64,000 bases of DNA, from positions 186,001 to 250,000 of the forward strand of contig NZ_PIOB01000004.1 in the NCBI RefSeq assembly GCF_002909255.1. The letters run 5' to 3'. The stretch's first letter is position 1, and every line of letters starts with the position of its first letter. Of this stretch, positions 54,054 to 63,695 are shown in pieces. The translations under genes and the position numbers were made by a program. The notes under the pieces are model-generated. The model did no database searches and had not been told where the DNA came from. It was given only the letters and a program-made list of their open reading frames with translations. This DNA comes from Arenibacter hampyeongensis. GTDB taxonomy: Bacteria; Bacteroidota; Bacteroidia; Flavobacteriales; Flavobacteriaceae.

Positions 54054-55333
54054 TGCAAAAGGTGCTCATCATTACGTATTATTGGCCACCTGCAGGCGGG
54101 CCGGGAGTGCAACGATGGCTAAAATTTGTGAAGTACCTGAGGGATTTTAATATAGAACCCATTATTTATACTCCAGAGAATCCCAGTTATCCCATTATAG
54201 ATGAAACTTTTCTGAATGAGGTACCTAAAGGCATAAAAATATATAAGAGGCCTATTTTTGAACCCTATGCATTTGCTAAAATATTTTCCAAGAAAAAGAC
54301 CAAGAAGATAAGCGCGGGTATCATAAATTCCAAAAATCAATCCTTTTTGGAAAAGTTATTGCTTTGGATTCGTGGCAATTTATTTATCCCCGATGCAAGA
54401 AAATTTTGGGTAAAACCTTCCTTTGCTTTTTTGTCAAAAATTATGGAACAGGAAGGTATAGGTACAGTAATCACTACAGGTCCACCACATAGTGTACATC
54501 TTATTGGTCTTGAATTAAAAAAGCGCAACAAAGTTAGGTGGATTGCCGATTTTAGGGATCCTTGGACCTCGATTGGTTATCATAAAAAATTAAAACTTAG
54601 TGTTTCCTCCCAAAAAAAACACAAGCTTTTGGAGCAACTGGTCCTAAATGAAGCCGATAAAATTATAGTTACCAGCAATACCACAAAACAGGAGTTTGCC
54701 CACATCACCAAAAAACCGATTACGGTCATAACCAATGGGTACGATACCAGCAATGTGAGTCCTGTAGTTTTGGACGTTAATTTTACGGTTTCCCATATTG
54801 GTTCATTACTAAGTGGTAGAAACCCTATAAATCTCTGGAAGGCTTTTTCAGAGTTGATACACGAAATCCCTGATTTTAAAAAGTATTTTAAATTACAATT
54901 GGCGGGCGTAATTAGTTCGGATGTTTTGGAAAGTATCTATTTTTTTGGCCTTCAACCCTATACTGAGCTATTGGGGTATATTTCCCATGAAGAAGCCTTA
55001 CAGTGTCAAAAAAAATCCCAAGTATTATTATTGATAGAGATAGATTCTGAAGAGACCCAAGGAATTATTCCCGGGAAAGTATTTGAATATATGGCTGCGA
55101 AAAGGCCTATATTGGGGATGGGTCCAAGCAAATGGGAGGTGGGAAACCTTATTTCAGAGTCCAATACGGGTAGAACTTATAACTATCAGCAGGCCAGTGA
55201 ATTGAAGAACTCTTTGTTGGAGTGGTTTCTAGATTATAAAAAGGATCAATTGACATTGCCTTTTGCAAAAGTGGAGCAATATCACAGACGGGAATTAACC
55301 AAGGAGTTGTCCAAGTATTTAGCATGGGAATAG
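54053..55333 (+). CDS. GT4-like glycosyltransferase
   Basis: 426 residues, GT-B fold. N-terminal ITYYWPPAGGPGVQRWLKFV, central RWIADFRDPWTSIGYHKK, acceptor-side VITNGYDTSNVSP and C-terminal IPGKVFEYMAAKRPILGMG. It would transfer a sugar onto a lipid- or glycan-linked acceptor at the inner membrane. The start overlaps the YfhO stop (TAATG) and its end overlaps the flippase start by 10 bases, so the three genes are tightly coupled. Confidence 0.9.
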   Translation: MQKVLIITYYWPPAGGPGVQRWLKFVKYLRDFNIEPIIYTPENPSYPIIDETFLNEVPKGIKIYKRPIFEPYAFAKIFSKKKTKKISAGIINSKNQSFLEKLLLWIRGNLFIPDARKFWVKPSFAFLSKIMEQEGIGTVITTGPPHSVHLIGLELKKRNKVRWIADFRDPWTSIGYHKKLKLSVSSQKKHKLLEQLVLNEADKIIVTSNTTKQEFAHITKKPITVITNGYDTSNVSPVVLDVNFTVSHIGSLLSGRNPINLWKAFSELIHEIPDFKKYFKLQLAGVISSDVLESIYFFGLQPYTELLGYISHEEALQCQKKSQVLLLIEIDSEETQGIIPGKVFEYMAAKRPILGMGPSKWEVGNLISESNTGRTYNYQQASELKNSLLEWFLDYKKDQLTLPFAKVEQYHRRELTKELSKYLAWE

Positions 55334-56793
55334 TCTTAAAGCAATCGTTGAACAATACATTGATCACCTATGGTGGATTTGCCATAGGGGCGTTGAACCT
55401 GCTCTTTTTGTACACAAGGTTTTTGTCTGATGAGTATTTCGGATTGGTCAATGTTATACTTTCGGCTTCTTCTGTTTTAATGCCACTTTTGGCATTTGGA
55501 ATTCCAAATACGCTGATCAAATATTATTCTGGCTTCCAGGAACTGAAAAGTCGGGATGGTTTTTTGACATTAATGGTGTTATTGCCACTTTTTCTTGTGG
55601 TACCTATCGGAATTGTATCTTATTTGGCCAATGAAACCATAGGCGATTTTTTATCCAAGGAGAACCCTATTGTAAAGGGGTATGTTTGGCATATTTTTAT
55701 TATTGGGGTGGCGATGGCCTATTTTGAGGTATTTTACGCCTGGGCCAAAGTTCAAATGAAGTCGGTTTTTGGGAATTTCATGAAAGAAGTTTTTAGCCGA
55801 ATAGTGGTAAGCATTTTGCTTTTAATGGTGTATTGGGACCTTATTTCTGTATTGAGCTTTCTAAATGCCCTTGTGGGCATGTATATTCTTAGAACCCTGA
55901 TAATGCAGTTCTATGCCTTAAGATTACTCAAATTAAAGTTGGATTTTAACCTTCCGGGCAACACCCGCGAAATTATAAATTATAGTGCCCTTATTATTTT
56001 GGGTGGATCGGCAGCAATAGTTTTGTTGGAGGTAGATAAGGTGATGATCAATCAATTTATAGAAATCAAAAATGTAGCCTATTACAGCGTCGCTGGCTAC
56101 ATTGCAACCGTGATAGCCGTTCCTTCACGATCTATGCACAATATAACCTATCCGTTAACTGCTGAAATAATTCACAGAAAGGATATCAAAGCGCTAAAAA
56201 CCCTTTATCAAAAGAGTTCACTGACTTTGTTTATAGTGTCTGGGCTCATATTTATATTAATTATTTTAAATTTAAATGATTTGTATAATCTATTGCCCAC
56301 TTCTTATCGTGGGGGTTATGTAATTGTTTTTATCATTGGCATGGCCAAGGTATATGATGCGCTATTGGGCAATAACAATGCGATAATGTATAATTCCGAT
56401 TTTTATAGGGCTTTGCTTCTTATGGGTGTTGTATTGGCCATTTTAACCATATTATTGAACCTATGGCTTATTCCAAAATATGGTTTGGACGGCGCGGCAA
56501 TAGCCAGTTTTTTGGCCTTTTTTATTTATAATTCGGTAAAATTAATTTTCGTAAAAATGAAATTTGGTATTCAACCTATTACCAAAGAAACTTTCAAGGT
56601 TATATTTCTCCTTTTATTGTTAACGACCATTTTTTACTTTATTTCCTTTCCTTTCCATTCCATAGTAAACATTGGTATTAAGAGTATATTGATTGTAATC
56701 TGTTATGTCCTCGTTTTGTATAAGTTTAGAATATCCGAAGATGTGGTTAGTGCCATTTCATTTTATGTAGGAAAGTTGGGGAGGAAAAAATAG
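55324..56793 (+). CDS. Wzx-like polysaccharide flippase
   Basis: 489 residues and about 14 hydrophobic segments in the MOP/MATE-like pattern (ALNLLFLYTRFLSDEYFGLV at the start, AAIVLLEVDKVMINQF, YGLDGAAIASFLAFFIYNSV). It probably moves a lipid-linked saccharide across the inner membrane. ATG 55324 lies inside the end of the glycosyltransferase gene. No Wzy-like polymerase is recognised here, so the chain-building enzyme may be elsewhere. Confidence 0.9.
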   Translation: MGIVLKQSLNNTLITYGGFAIGALNLLFLYTRFLSDEYFGLVNVILSASSVLMPLLAFGIPNTLIKYYSGFQELKSRDGFLTLMVLLPLFLVVPIGIVSYLANETIGDFLSKENPIVKGYVWHIFIIGVAMAYFEVFYAWAKVQMKSVFGNFMKEVFSRIVVSILLLMVYWDLISVLSFLNALVGMYILRTLIMQFYALRLLKLKLDFNLPGNTREIINYSALIILGGSAAIVLLEVDKVMINQFIEIKNVAYYSVAGYIATVIAVPSRSMHNITYPLTAEIIHRKDIKALKTLYQKSSLTLFIVSGLIFILIILNLNDLYNLLPTSYRGGYVIVFIIGMAKVYDALLGNNNAIMYNSDFYRALLLMGVVLAILTILLNLWLIPKYGLDGAAIASFLAFFIYNSVKLIFVKMKFGIQPITKETFKVIFLLLLLTTIFYFISFPFHSIVNIGIKSILIVICYVLVLYKFRISEDVVSAISFYVGKLGRKK

Positions 56794-56918
56794 GAAAATG
56801 TCTATTTCTATACGCCAAGCCCTTTATACATTGGACTTGAACTACAATTAGTGTTCTAAGGCCTACCTGAACGGGAACGTGTATGTTTTGGAGAACGCAA
56901 TCACATCTAACAAGTAAA

Positions 56919-56947
56919 ACCCCGCAGGAACGAATTCACTGCGGGGC
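56919..56947. terminator. Stem-loop before the flippase/repeat protein boundary
   Basis: CCCCGCAG/CTGCGGGG (56920-56927 and 56939-56946) with an 11-base loop, located about 30 bases past the repeat-protein stop on minus and 126 bases past the flippase stop. Possibly bidirectional. Confidence 0.65.
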
Positions 56948-56976
56948 TAAACAACTAACCAACCTAAAAACTATTT

Positions 56977-58347
56977 TTAATTACTTCTAGAACTTCTTCC
57001 TCTTGTGGAAGCCGTTGAAATTTTTCTAGCACTACTATTAGATGACTTTGTTACTGACCTCTTTACAGTGCTTTTTGACTGTACACTTGGTCGTTTTACG
57101 GAGCTATTCCTTACAGATGAACCGCTATTGCTTCTACTTGAAGAACTGCTTCTTACCGAAGCATTTCTTGGGCTTCTACTAACTTCCTTTTTTACCGTTG
57201 TTCTGGTATTCCCAGAAGGTCTGGACACAACCGCTTTGCTCCTTGTTATAGAACTTCCTCCTCCATTATTACTCCTTGTAGTAGTTGTTCTACTTACAGT
57301 TCTTTGCGCATTGCCCTTATCATTGGAGCGAATGGAAGAACTTCTGGAAATGGATTTGTCATTTCTTGAGTTGGGAGTATTGCTTCTAACTGTTGTACTT
57401 CTCTTTATGGTACCATTTCCATTACTACGTTGAGTGGTAGATCTTGCAACATTATTATTTCTACCGTTAACATTATTGCTGCGTTGAGTGGTAGATCTTG
57501 AAACATTATTATTTCTACCGTTAACATTATTGCTTCTGGATGTTGTATTTCTTGAAACATTATTGTTCTTTCTATAACCATCGTTTCTACTGGCTACAGA
57601 CCTATTTGATCTAAGGTTGTCTTGACTTCTATATCCATGGTCCCTTACAGCAACCCTCTTATCGTTTCGGTAAACTGAGCTTCTCTTGTTATGATGCCCT
57701 TTATCGTACTTATAATGGTGACCTATTTTGGCATATGCCTTTCTGTGATTGTGGTGATATGGCCTATAATAGGTATATCTTACAGGTTCGTAATACCTTC
57801 TATAAGGACTTCCGAATACTAAACCAAAGCCTAAAGCCGGTCTTGCGAAATAGCTATGGAAAGGGCTATACACATAATGCCTGTTGTATACGTTTATAAA
57901 TCCTCTGTGATGGCTATAGTGGCCATTGTGGTTGTAGTACACATATAAACCACCAACTCTGGATACTCTACCTCTGTTATAGTTGATGTTCACTTCCCCA
58001 ATTTGACTTACTCTTCCGTAATAGTCATAGTAAATAGGAACATTCTCAACCTGAATGACTGCTCCGTAATCGTCATACTGAACATAAGGGTTATAGTCAT
58101 AACCTGAATTAAAAGTTATATTGGCATTTCCAAAATTTACATTTGCATTTACACCACCTCTGTTGTCAATATAAAAATCGAACTCTCCATCTGGGAAAAC
58201 TGAAAATGTAATGCCATTTTCAACAAAAATAAATGAGTTATCATTTCTATAAGTATTGCTTGTGGCAACCTTATCTTCCAATGAAGCGGCCATGGTACCT
58301 GTAGTACCTAATATAAGCGCTGTAAAAAGGAGTATTAAATTTCTCAT
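56977..58347 (-). CDS. Exported basic, repeat-rich protein
   Basis: About 456 residues from ATG 58347, giving signal MRNLILLFTALILGTTGTMA. An N-terminal region (about 30-130) resembles a beta-sandwich (ITFSVFPDGEFDFYIDNRG). Next comes a Tyr/His-rich stretch (about 130-220). The C-terminal half (about 235-456) is Arg/Ser/Asn-rich, with RSTTQRSNNVNGRNNN-type repeats (DNA unit 54 bases, two nearly identical copies at 57428-57535). Net charge is strongly positive. Function unknown; it may bind anionic glycans or cell-surface polymers. Confidence 0.75.
   Translation of the reverse strand: MRNLILLFTALILGTTGTMAASLEDKVATSNTYRNDNSFIFVENGITFSVFPDGEFDFYIDNRGGVNANVNFGNANITFNSGYDYNPYVQYDDYGAVIQVENVPIYYDYYGRVSQIGEVNINYNRGRVSRVGGLYVYYNHNGHYSHHRGFINVYNRHYVYSPFHSYFARPALGFGLVFGSPYRRYYEPVRYTYYRPYHHNHRKAYAKIGHHYKYDKGHHNKRSSVYRNDKRVAVRDHGYRSQDNLRSNRSVASRNDGYRKNNNVSRNTTSRSNNVNGRNNNVSRSTTQRSNNVNGRNNNVARSTTQRSNGNGTIKRSTTVRSNTPNSRNDKSISRSSSIRSNDKGNAQRTVSRTTTTRSNNGGGSSITRSKAVVSRPSGNTRTTVKKEVSRSPRNASVRSSSSSRSNSGSSVRNSSVKRPSVQSKSTVKRSVTKSSNSSARKISTASTRGRSSRSN
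57428..57535 (-). repeat. Two tandem 54-base repeats within the basic protein gene
   Basis: Copy one spans 57428-57481 and copy two 57482-57535; I count a single base difference. Each unit encodes 18 residues. Recent duplication or homogenisation is implied, and copy number may vary between strains. Confidence 0.9.
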
Positions 58348-58693
58348 GATATAAGGTTTTAATTTAGAATGCAACTATTTACATTCAGTTAGTATATACC
58401 AAACAGCATGCCAAAAAAATAAAAAATACTTTAAATCAATGATTACCAGGTGTTTATAATTTATAAACAGTTTTGAGAAAGGTTTTATGAGTAGTTTTCA
58501 ATAAAGTTGATAGTAATTATTTTAAGGATTTATGAAGTAAAATATCTATTAACTAGAAATCAGTATTCAGTAAAAAGTATACATTGGCCAGAACGTTAAC
58601 CAGTCAGCAGTAATAAGTAAGCTGTGCAAGTTGGCCAGAGACAGAAACACTAAATGTTAAACTTGAATCAGAGTCTATAATTATCTCCTGTAT
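58348..58693. other. Gene-free region between the basic protein gene and uvrA
   Basis: 346 bases, AT-rich. It must hold the promoter of the basic exported protein (minus strand). I saw no ORF, strong hairpin or repeat. Confidence 0.5.
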
Positions 58694-61477
58694 TTAATGG
58701 GGTAATTTTTCTTTTAGATACTTGGCAGTGTGGGAGATTTTATTTTTTGCAACGATTTCTGGTGTACCCTGTGCCAAAAGTTGGCCTCCTTTATTTCCAC
58801 CCTCTAGGCCTAAGTCGATGATGTAATCGGCACATTTGATCAAATCTATATTGTGTTCTATTACAATTATGGAATGTCCTTTGGCAATTAAGGCATCAAA
58901 TGATTTAAGTAATTTTTTTATATCGTGGAAATGAAGACCTGTAGTAGGTTCGTCAAAAATAAATAGGGCCTTGTCCTTGGTATTTCCTTTTACCAAAAAG
59001 GAGGCCAATTTTATACGCTGGGCCTCGCCTCCGGAAAGGGTAGAGGAGGACTGTCCCAATGTTACATAGCCCAAGCCAACATCTTGGAGCGGTTTTAGTT
59101 TTGTTACTATTTTGGATTGATTATTTTTTTCAAAGAAGTCCACCGCATCGTCAATGGTCATATTGAGGATGTTGTCTATGTTGGCATCTTCAAATTTCAC
59201 TTCCAAGACTTCTTTTTTAAATCTTTTGCCCTGGCAGGTTTCACATTCCAAATGTACATCGGCCATAAATTGCATTTCCACAGTAATCTCGCCCTCGCCT
59301 TTACATTTTTCACACCTGCCACCATCTACGTTAAAAGAAAAGTGTTTGGGCTGATATCCTCTCAATTTGCTTAATTTCTGACCGGCAAAAAGGTTGCGGA
59401 TATCATCATAAGCCTTAATATAGGTAACGGGGTTAGATCTGGAGGATCGTCCTATGGGATTCTGGTCCACGTATTCCACATGCTTTAGGGAACCGAATTT
59501 TCCTTCCATGGAACTAAACTGCCCTGCTTTTTCTCCGTAACCTCCCAGCTCCTTTAAAATTATGGGGTATAGTATTTTTTTTACCAACGTACTTTTGCCA
59601 CTCCCCGATACCCCGGTAATAACCGTTAATATATTTAAAGGGAAGATTACATCTATATTTTTAAGGTTGTTTTCCCGCGCTCCTTTAATTTCAATATAAT
59701 TTTTGTAGGGTCTTCTTGTTTTGGGTACTGCAATTTCCATTTTGCCATTTAGATAGGAAGCCGTAAGTGAACTGGATTTCAGTATTTCGTACATAGTGCC
59801 ATGTGCAACCACCTCACCACCGTGTGTGCCTGCCTCTGGACCAATATCTATTACCTCGTCAGCGGCTTTCATTATATCCTCATCATGTTCCACAACTATT
59901 ACGGTATTGCCTAAATCCCGAAGCGATTTTAAAACCGTTATTAGATTTTCGGTGTCCTTTGGGTGAAGCCCAATACTGGGTTCGTCCAAGATATACATAG
60001 AGCCTACCAAGCTACTCCCTAATGAGGTTGCCAAATTTATTCGTTGACTTTCCCCACCGGACAAGGAATTCGATTTTCTGTTTAACGTTAAATAACTAAG
60101 TCCTACATTATATAGAAATCCCAATCTACTTTCTATTTCCTTAAGTAATCGCTCAACAATTTTCCGATCATTGGGGCTAAGCTTAATTTCCTTAAAAAAA
60201 GTTATAAGGTCTTCTATAGGCAATTCTACAAGATCGGATATCGATTTCCCTGAAACTTTTACATAGTCGGTCTCTTTCCTTAAACGCCTTCCCTTACAGG
60301 TGCTACATTTGGTTTTACCCCGATAGCGGGATAACATTACCCGATTCTGTATTTTGTAACTTTTTTCTTCCAGGCCAGCAAAGAATTTATGGATACCGGT
60401 AAAATAGCTGTTTCCTTCCCAAACCAGTTGTTTTTGATACTCCGATAACTGATACCATGGTTTGTGAATAGGAAAATCGAATTTGTAAGCTACATTAACC
60501 AGTTCATCCCGGTACCATCCCATGCTTTCCCCACGCCATGGAAAAATAGCGTTTTCATAAACCGAGAGAGAGGTATTGGGAATAACCAAGTCTTCATCTA
60601 TACCTATAACATCCCCATAGCCTTCACATTTTGGACAGGCACCATAAGGGTTGTTAAAACTGAACAAGTGTACATTGGGTTCTAGAAATTGCATTCCATC
60701 CATTTCAAATTTATTGCTGAATTGGGTGTTTTTACCTGTAGCAAGTTCCTGTACGATACATTGGCCCTTTCCTTCAAAAAAGGCCGTATCGATGGCATTG
60801 CCCAATCTATTAAAAAAATCCTCATCGTCTTTAAATATGATGCGATCAACCACTAGTTCAAACTCCCGACCTACGTCCTTTAGATCCTCATCTATCCTGG
60901 TCACCTCGCCATTATGCAATATTCTGGCATAACCCTGCTTGGAAAACAATTGAAGCGATTTATAGGGGTCTCTATCTTCACTGACCTTAATGGGCGCAAG
61001 CAAAAGCATTTTGGTACCTTCTTTAAAAGTCTTAATATGTTCCACTACGTCCGATACCGTATGTTTTTTTATCTCCTTGCCCGATATTGGGGAAAAAGTA
61101 CGACCAACACGGGCAAACATTAGTTTTAAATAGTCATATATTTCGGTAGAGGTTCCAACTGTGGACCTAGGGTTGGTAGAATTAACTTTTTGCTCAATGG
61201 CAATGGCCGGAGCTATACCTTTAATATAATCCACCTTGGGTTTGTCCAGTTTTCCCAAAAATTGCCTTGCGTAAGAGGATAAACTTTCCACATAACGTCT
61301 TTGTCCTTCAGCGTAAAGGGTATCGAAAGCCAAACTGGATTTTCCGGAACCGGACAATCCAGTAATGACCACTAGTTTATTCCGTGGTATTACAACATCG
61401 ATATTCTTTAAATTATGAAGCTTTGCTCCTTTAATTATAATATTGTATTTGGGATCAACGTCTGTTAATGTGGCCAT
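58694..61477 (-). CDS. uvrA: Excinuclease ABC subunit A
   Basis: 927 residues from ATG 61477 ([20 protein letters not shown]); the frame to 61519 adds 14 residues unlike the family. Two ABC ATPase halves: first Walker [21 protein letters not shown], second [15 protein letters not shown]; signatures [12 protein letters not shown] and [12 protein letters not shown]. Zinc-type Cys motifs [24 protein letters not shown] and CETCQGKR are intact. UvrA detects DNA damage and loads UvrB in nucleotide excision repair. Alone in the window; uvrB and uvrC are elsewhere. Confidence 0.97.
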   Translation of the reverse strand: MATLTDVDPKYNIIIKGAKLHNLKNIDVVIPRNKLVVITGLSGSGKSSLAFDTLYAEGQRRYVESLSSYARQFLGKLDKPKVDYIKGIAPAIAIEQKVNSTNPRSTVGTSTEIYDYLKLMFARVGRTFSPISGKEIKKHTVSDVVEHIKTFKEGTKMLLLAPIKVSEDRDPYKSLQLFSKQGYARILHNGEVTRIDEDLKDVGREFELVVDRIIFKDDEDFFNRLGNAIDTAFFEGKGQCIVQELATGKNTQFSNKFEMDGMQFLEPNVHLFSFNNPYGACPKCEGYGDVIGIDEDLVIPNTSLSVYENAIFPWRGESMGWYRDELVNVAYKFDFPIHKPWYQLSEYQKQLVWEGNSYFTGIHKFFAGLEEKSYKIQNRVMLSRYRGKTKCSTCKGRRLRKETDYVKVSGKSISDLVELPIEDLITFFKEIKLSPNDRKIVERLLKEIESRLGFLYNVGLSYLTLNRKSNSLSGGESQRINLATSLGSSLVGSMYILDEPSIGLHPKDTENLITVLKSLRDLGNTVIVVEHDEDIMKAADEVIDIGPEAGTHGGEVVAHGTMYEILKSSSLTASYLNGKMEIAVPKTRRPYKNYIEIKGARENNLKNIDVIFPLNILTVITGVSGSGKSTLVKKILYPIILKELGGYGEKAGQFSSMEGKFGSLKHVEYVDQNPIGRSSRSNPVTYIKAYDDIRNLFAGQKLSKLRGYQPKHFSFNVDGGRCEKCKGEGEITVEMQFMADVHLECETCQGKRFKKEVLEVKFEDANIDNILNMTIDDAVDFFEKNNQSKIVTKLKPLQDVGLGYVTLGQSSSTLSGGEAQRIKLASFLVKGNTKDKALFIFDEPTTGLHFHDIKKLLKSFDALIAKGHSIIVIEHNIDLIKCADYIIDLGLEGGNKGGQLLAQGTPEIVAKNKISHTAKYLKEKLPH

Positions 61478-61593
61478 ATGCGTATTTAAGTTTGCAAAGA
61501 TACAATATGTGAATTTCATTCGCTAGTAGCCTTTGTCTTACAATAAAATATTATTCATTACAGGAAAGTACTATGAATCGAAATATTTTTTTC

Positions 61594-61601
61594 TATATTT
61601 G
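61594..61601 (+). promoter_or_regulatory. Candidate -7 box of the first tandem ECF sigma gene
   Basis: TATATTTG matches the consensus TAnnTTTG, in the divergent region between uvrA and the sigma gene. It lies 121 bases before the ATG; a good -33 TTG is not visible at normal spacing. Confidence 0.35.
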
Positions 61602-61722
61602 ATGCGTAATAAACCCTAAATAGCCTATACGTAACACAATTACTTTTTTAAAATCTTATTTGCTCTAATGCACTTGTCCCAGAAAACAGGTATAGCGTTT
61701 TAGCCTAAAAAAAGTAATTTGT

Positions 61723-62304
61723 ATGGAACTATTAATTGAGGATTCAGTATTAGTAAGAGACTACATGAATGGGGACGAAAAATCCCTGGAGACATTAATC
61801 AACCGTCACAATCAACGACTTAGCAGTTTTATTTATTCCAAAGTCCAGGATAGGGAAACCACCGAAGATATTTTTCAAGATACCTTTATTAAGGTCATAA
61901 GGACCTTAAAAAAAGGCAATTATAATGAAGAGGGAAAGTTTTTACCTTGGGTAATGCGGATTTCACATAATTTAATTATCGACTACTTTAGGAAGAATAA
62001 ACGAATGCCCAGGTTTGAGGGCAATAGTGATTTTAATATTTTCTCCATAATTAGCGATGATAAGCTAAATGCGGAAAGACAACTGATTAAAGATCAAATA
62101 GACTTTGATCTAAATAGTCTGATCAAAGAATTGCCCAAAGATCAAATGGAAGTATTGGAAATGCGTTTATATAGGGATATGAGCTTTAAGGAAATTTCCG
62201 AAAATACGGGGGTAAGCATTAATACAGCATTGGGTAGGATGCGTTATGCCCTTATTAACCTTCGTAAGATTGTAGATAAGCACAATATTATTTTAACGAA
62301 TTAA
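61723..62304 (+). CDS. ECF sigma factor, first tandem copy
   Basis: 193 residues. Region 2 (about 20-95): RETTEDIFQDTFIKVIRTLK and GKFLPWVMRISHNLIIDYFR; region 4 (about 130-185): DQMEVLEMRLYRDMSFKEIS. No anti-sigma gene follows. A second gene starting at 63696 encodes nearly the same protein: 19 differences in the first 101 residues by hand count, about 81% identity, with conserved sequence just before both ATG codons (AATTTGTATGGAACT). This looks like a tandem duplication or a family of duplicated sigma genes. Confidence 0.93.
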   Translation: MELLIEDSVLVRDYMNGDEKSLETLINRHNQRLSSFIYSKVQDRETTEDIFQDTFIKVIRTLKKGNYNEEGKFLPWVMRISHNLIIDYFRKNKRMPRFEGNSDFNIFSIISDDKLNAERQLIKDQIDFDLNSLIKELPKDQMEVLEMRLYRDMSFKEISENTGVSINTALGRMRYALINLRKIVDKHNIILTN

Positions 62305-62328
62305 TAGGCTTTATAACCGCCTTTAGTT

Positions 62329-62386
62329 AATTTCTTCATAACACTTGCGTTATTTGATGATAGACGTATATTATTATGAAGAAATT
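62329..62386 (+). promoter_or_regulatory. Inverted repeat enclosing the start of the 47-codon ORF
   Basis: A perfect 13-bp inverted repeat: AATTTCTTCATAA (62329-62341) and TTATGAAGAAATT (62374-62386), with a smaller potential stem in the loop. The right arm contains the ATG at 62376-62378, so pairing in RNA would hide that start codon. An alternative reading is a terminator-like structure 25 bases after the sigma stop, but it lacks a T run. Confidence 0.6.
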
Positions 62387-62519
62387 TTCCGTTACTAATA
62401 AGAACAAATGTACATTAATGTCCACACGCAGATCGAAAATAGATTTTTTACTAAATTACTCTAAATCGCTGCACATCATTAAATGTAATGATGAACTGCA
62501 GGAACATTCTTTAAACTAG
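62376..62519 (+). CDS. Possible 47-residue protein after the ECF sigma gene
   Basis: ATG at 62376 to TAG at 62517-62519. The product would be basic (begins MKKFSVTNKNKCTLMSTRRS, then KIDFLLNYSKSLH), soluble and with two Cys. It starts 71 bases after the sigma stop, in the same direction. Codon choice is protein-like, but no family is recognised. Its start codon sits within a stem-loop (62329-62386). It is too short to carry an anti-sigma domain of known type; a regulator or a chance ORF are both possible. Confidence 0.4.
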   Translation: MKKFSVTNKNKCTLMSTRRSKIDFLLNYSKSLHIIKCNDELQEHSLN

Positions 62520-62820
62520 TATATTACAATTGCTCAGGCAATCGTCATCGGCCAGTTATTAAAATATTGGTTGCTTCTAGTCCATATAAAGCAGTGGGAA
62601 ATGGTTTTTAAAGACTTGAGACACTTCTGGGATCATACTTATTTGTTGTGTTTCTTCAAAAATTAGGATGAACATAATATTTCGTGTTTTTTGATTTTAG
62701 CTTTATTTATTGGGCAAAATCGAACGAAATTATTGTTAAAATTATTCTTTCATTTTACTCAAGTGGTTTTTATTGTTTTTAATTGGATTTCGTGAATCTT
62801 CGATTTCTTTGCTGTCCAAA

Positions 62821-62901
62821 GAAACCGACGCAGGAGGTTCATGAATACCTTATTCCAAAATAAACAGGCAATGAATAAAACGAAACCGCAGGTTCACGAA
62901 T
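62821..62901 (+). repeat. Imperfect direct repeat around the 43-codon ORF start
   Basis: Copy one at 62821-62846 and copy two at 62882-62901. They align as GAAACCG[ACG]CAGG[AGG]TTCATGAAT versus GAAACCGCAGGTTCACGAAT, with two 3-base insertions and one substitution. The first copy holds the AGGAGG site and the ATG of the ORF. Confidence 0.7.
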
Positions 62902-62972
62902 TCATATTTAAGAAAATAACCGGCCATGAGCTAAACAAAAGAAAAGACCCTTCTTCACTAGGTGGCCCCTAA
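62841..62972 (+). CDS. Possible 43-residue peptide with strong Shine-Dalgarno
   Basis: ATG at 62841 to TAA at 62970-62972. The predicted peptide (MNTLFQNKQAMNKTKPQVHE, then FIFKKITGHELNKRKDPSSL, ending GGP) is basic and without a membrane segment. AGGAGG lies three bases before the ATG, closer than ideal. Canonical sites of this kind are unusual in this phylum, where most genes here lack them. No family recognised; could be chance. Confidence 0.3.
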   Translation: MNTLFQNKQAMNKTKPQVHEFIFKKITGHELNKRKDPSSLGGP

Positions 62973-63695
62973 AATCTCGGGATTTTATGGACCGCTGCCA
63001 TGGCCTAAATTATCTCCAAGGCTTCAATAATTCTTAACGGCCATGACATCTCCACTACGGAAGAAGACCAACCAGACCATAGGCTTTGAAGACAATGTTC
63101 AATGACATTAAATTAATGATAATGATTTATCTACATTATGTAGGTTTACGGAAAATCGGCCTAGCGTTTTTTGGTTCGTTTTTTGGGCGATGCAAAAAAT
63201 GAACAGAACACAAACTCTGGGCAAGTCTATCCTATCTTTTTCTAATTCACACACAACTTTTAGGATTGATCCCACTTCTACCAATACCTATTTAAGTATA
63301 TCATATACTTTTTCAATTACATTTTTCGCATGAACTCCGTCGACAAGGGATATACTCATGTGTAACTTTTGGGGTTTCCATACTCCTTAATATATAGGTA
63401 TAATTATCATATATATAACCTTACAATAATAAATACACTTCCGAGTAGTCACTTCAAGCTCATCCAACTTCAATTTTGGCCAATTATTATGTGTAAAATA
63501 AGAAAATTGGCATTTGACATCAATTAATGGGGGTTTTACAACATAGTTTTTTTCTCACATGTGCATTTATATACTTTTATCCTGTTACTAATCAACAAAG
63601 AAGATTTTAAGTCTTCATTTAAAGAAGAAGTAACAAAAAAAAAGTCCGAACCGAAAGGGGAGGCCCCCTAGTTTAACCAAAAAACAATAATTTGT
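62973..63695. other. Gene-free stretch before the second sigma gene
   Basis: About 720 AT-rich bases without a convincing ORF. Near its end a GC-rich hairpin (AGGGG/CCCCT, 63656-63660 and 63665-63669) lies 27 bases before the second sigma ATG and stands out in base composition. An AAAATC/GATTTT hairpin lies directly after 62972. Unusually long for a genome in which other gaps are mostly below 300 bases. Confidence 0.5.

Noticed and set aside
57005-57433. 142-codon plus-strand ORF rich in Leu
   Set aside because: Antisense of the Arg/Ser-rich repeat region; its composition is a by-product of that repeat.
57428-57535. Possible CRISPR-like repeat
   Set aside because: The two copies are adjacent without spacers and in frame within a coding sequence.
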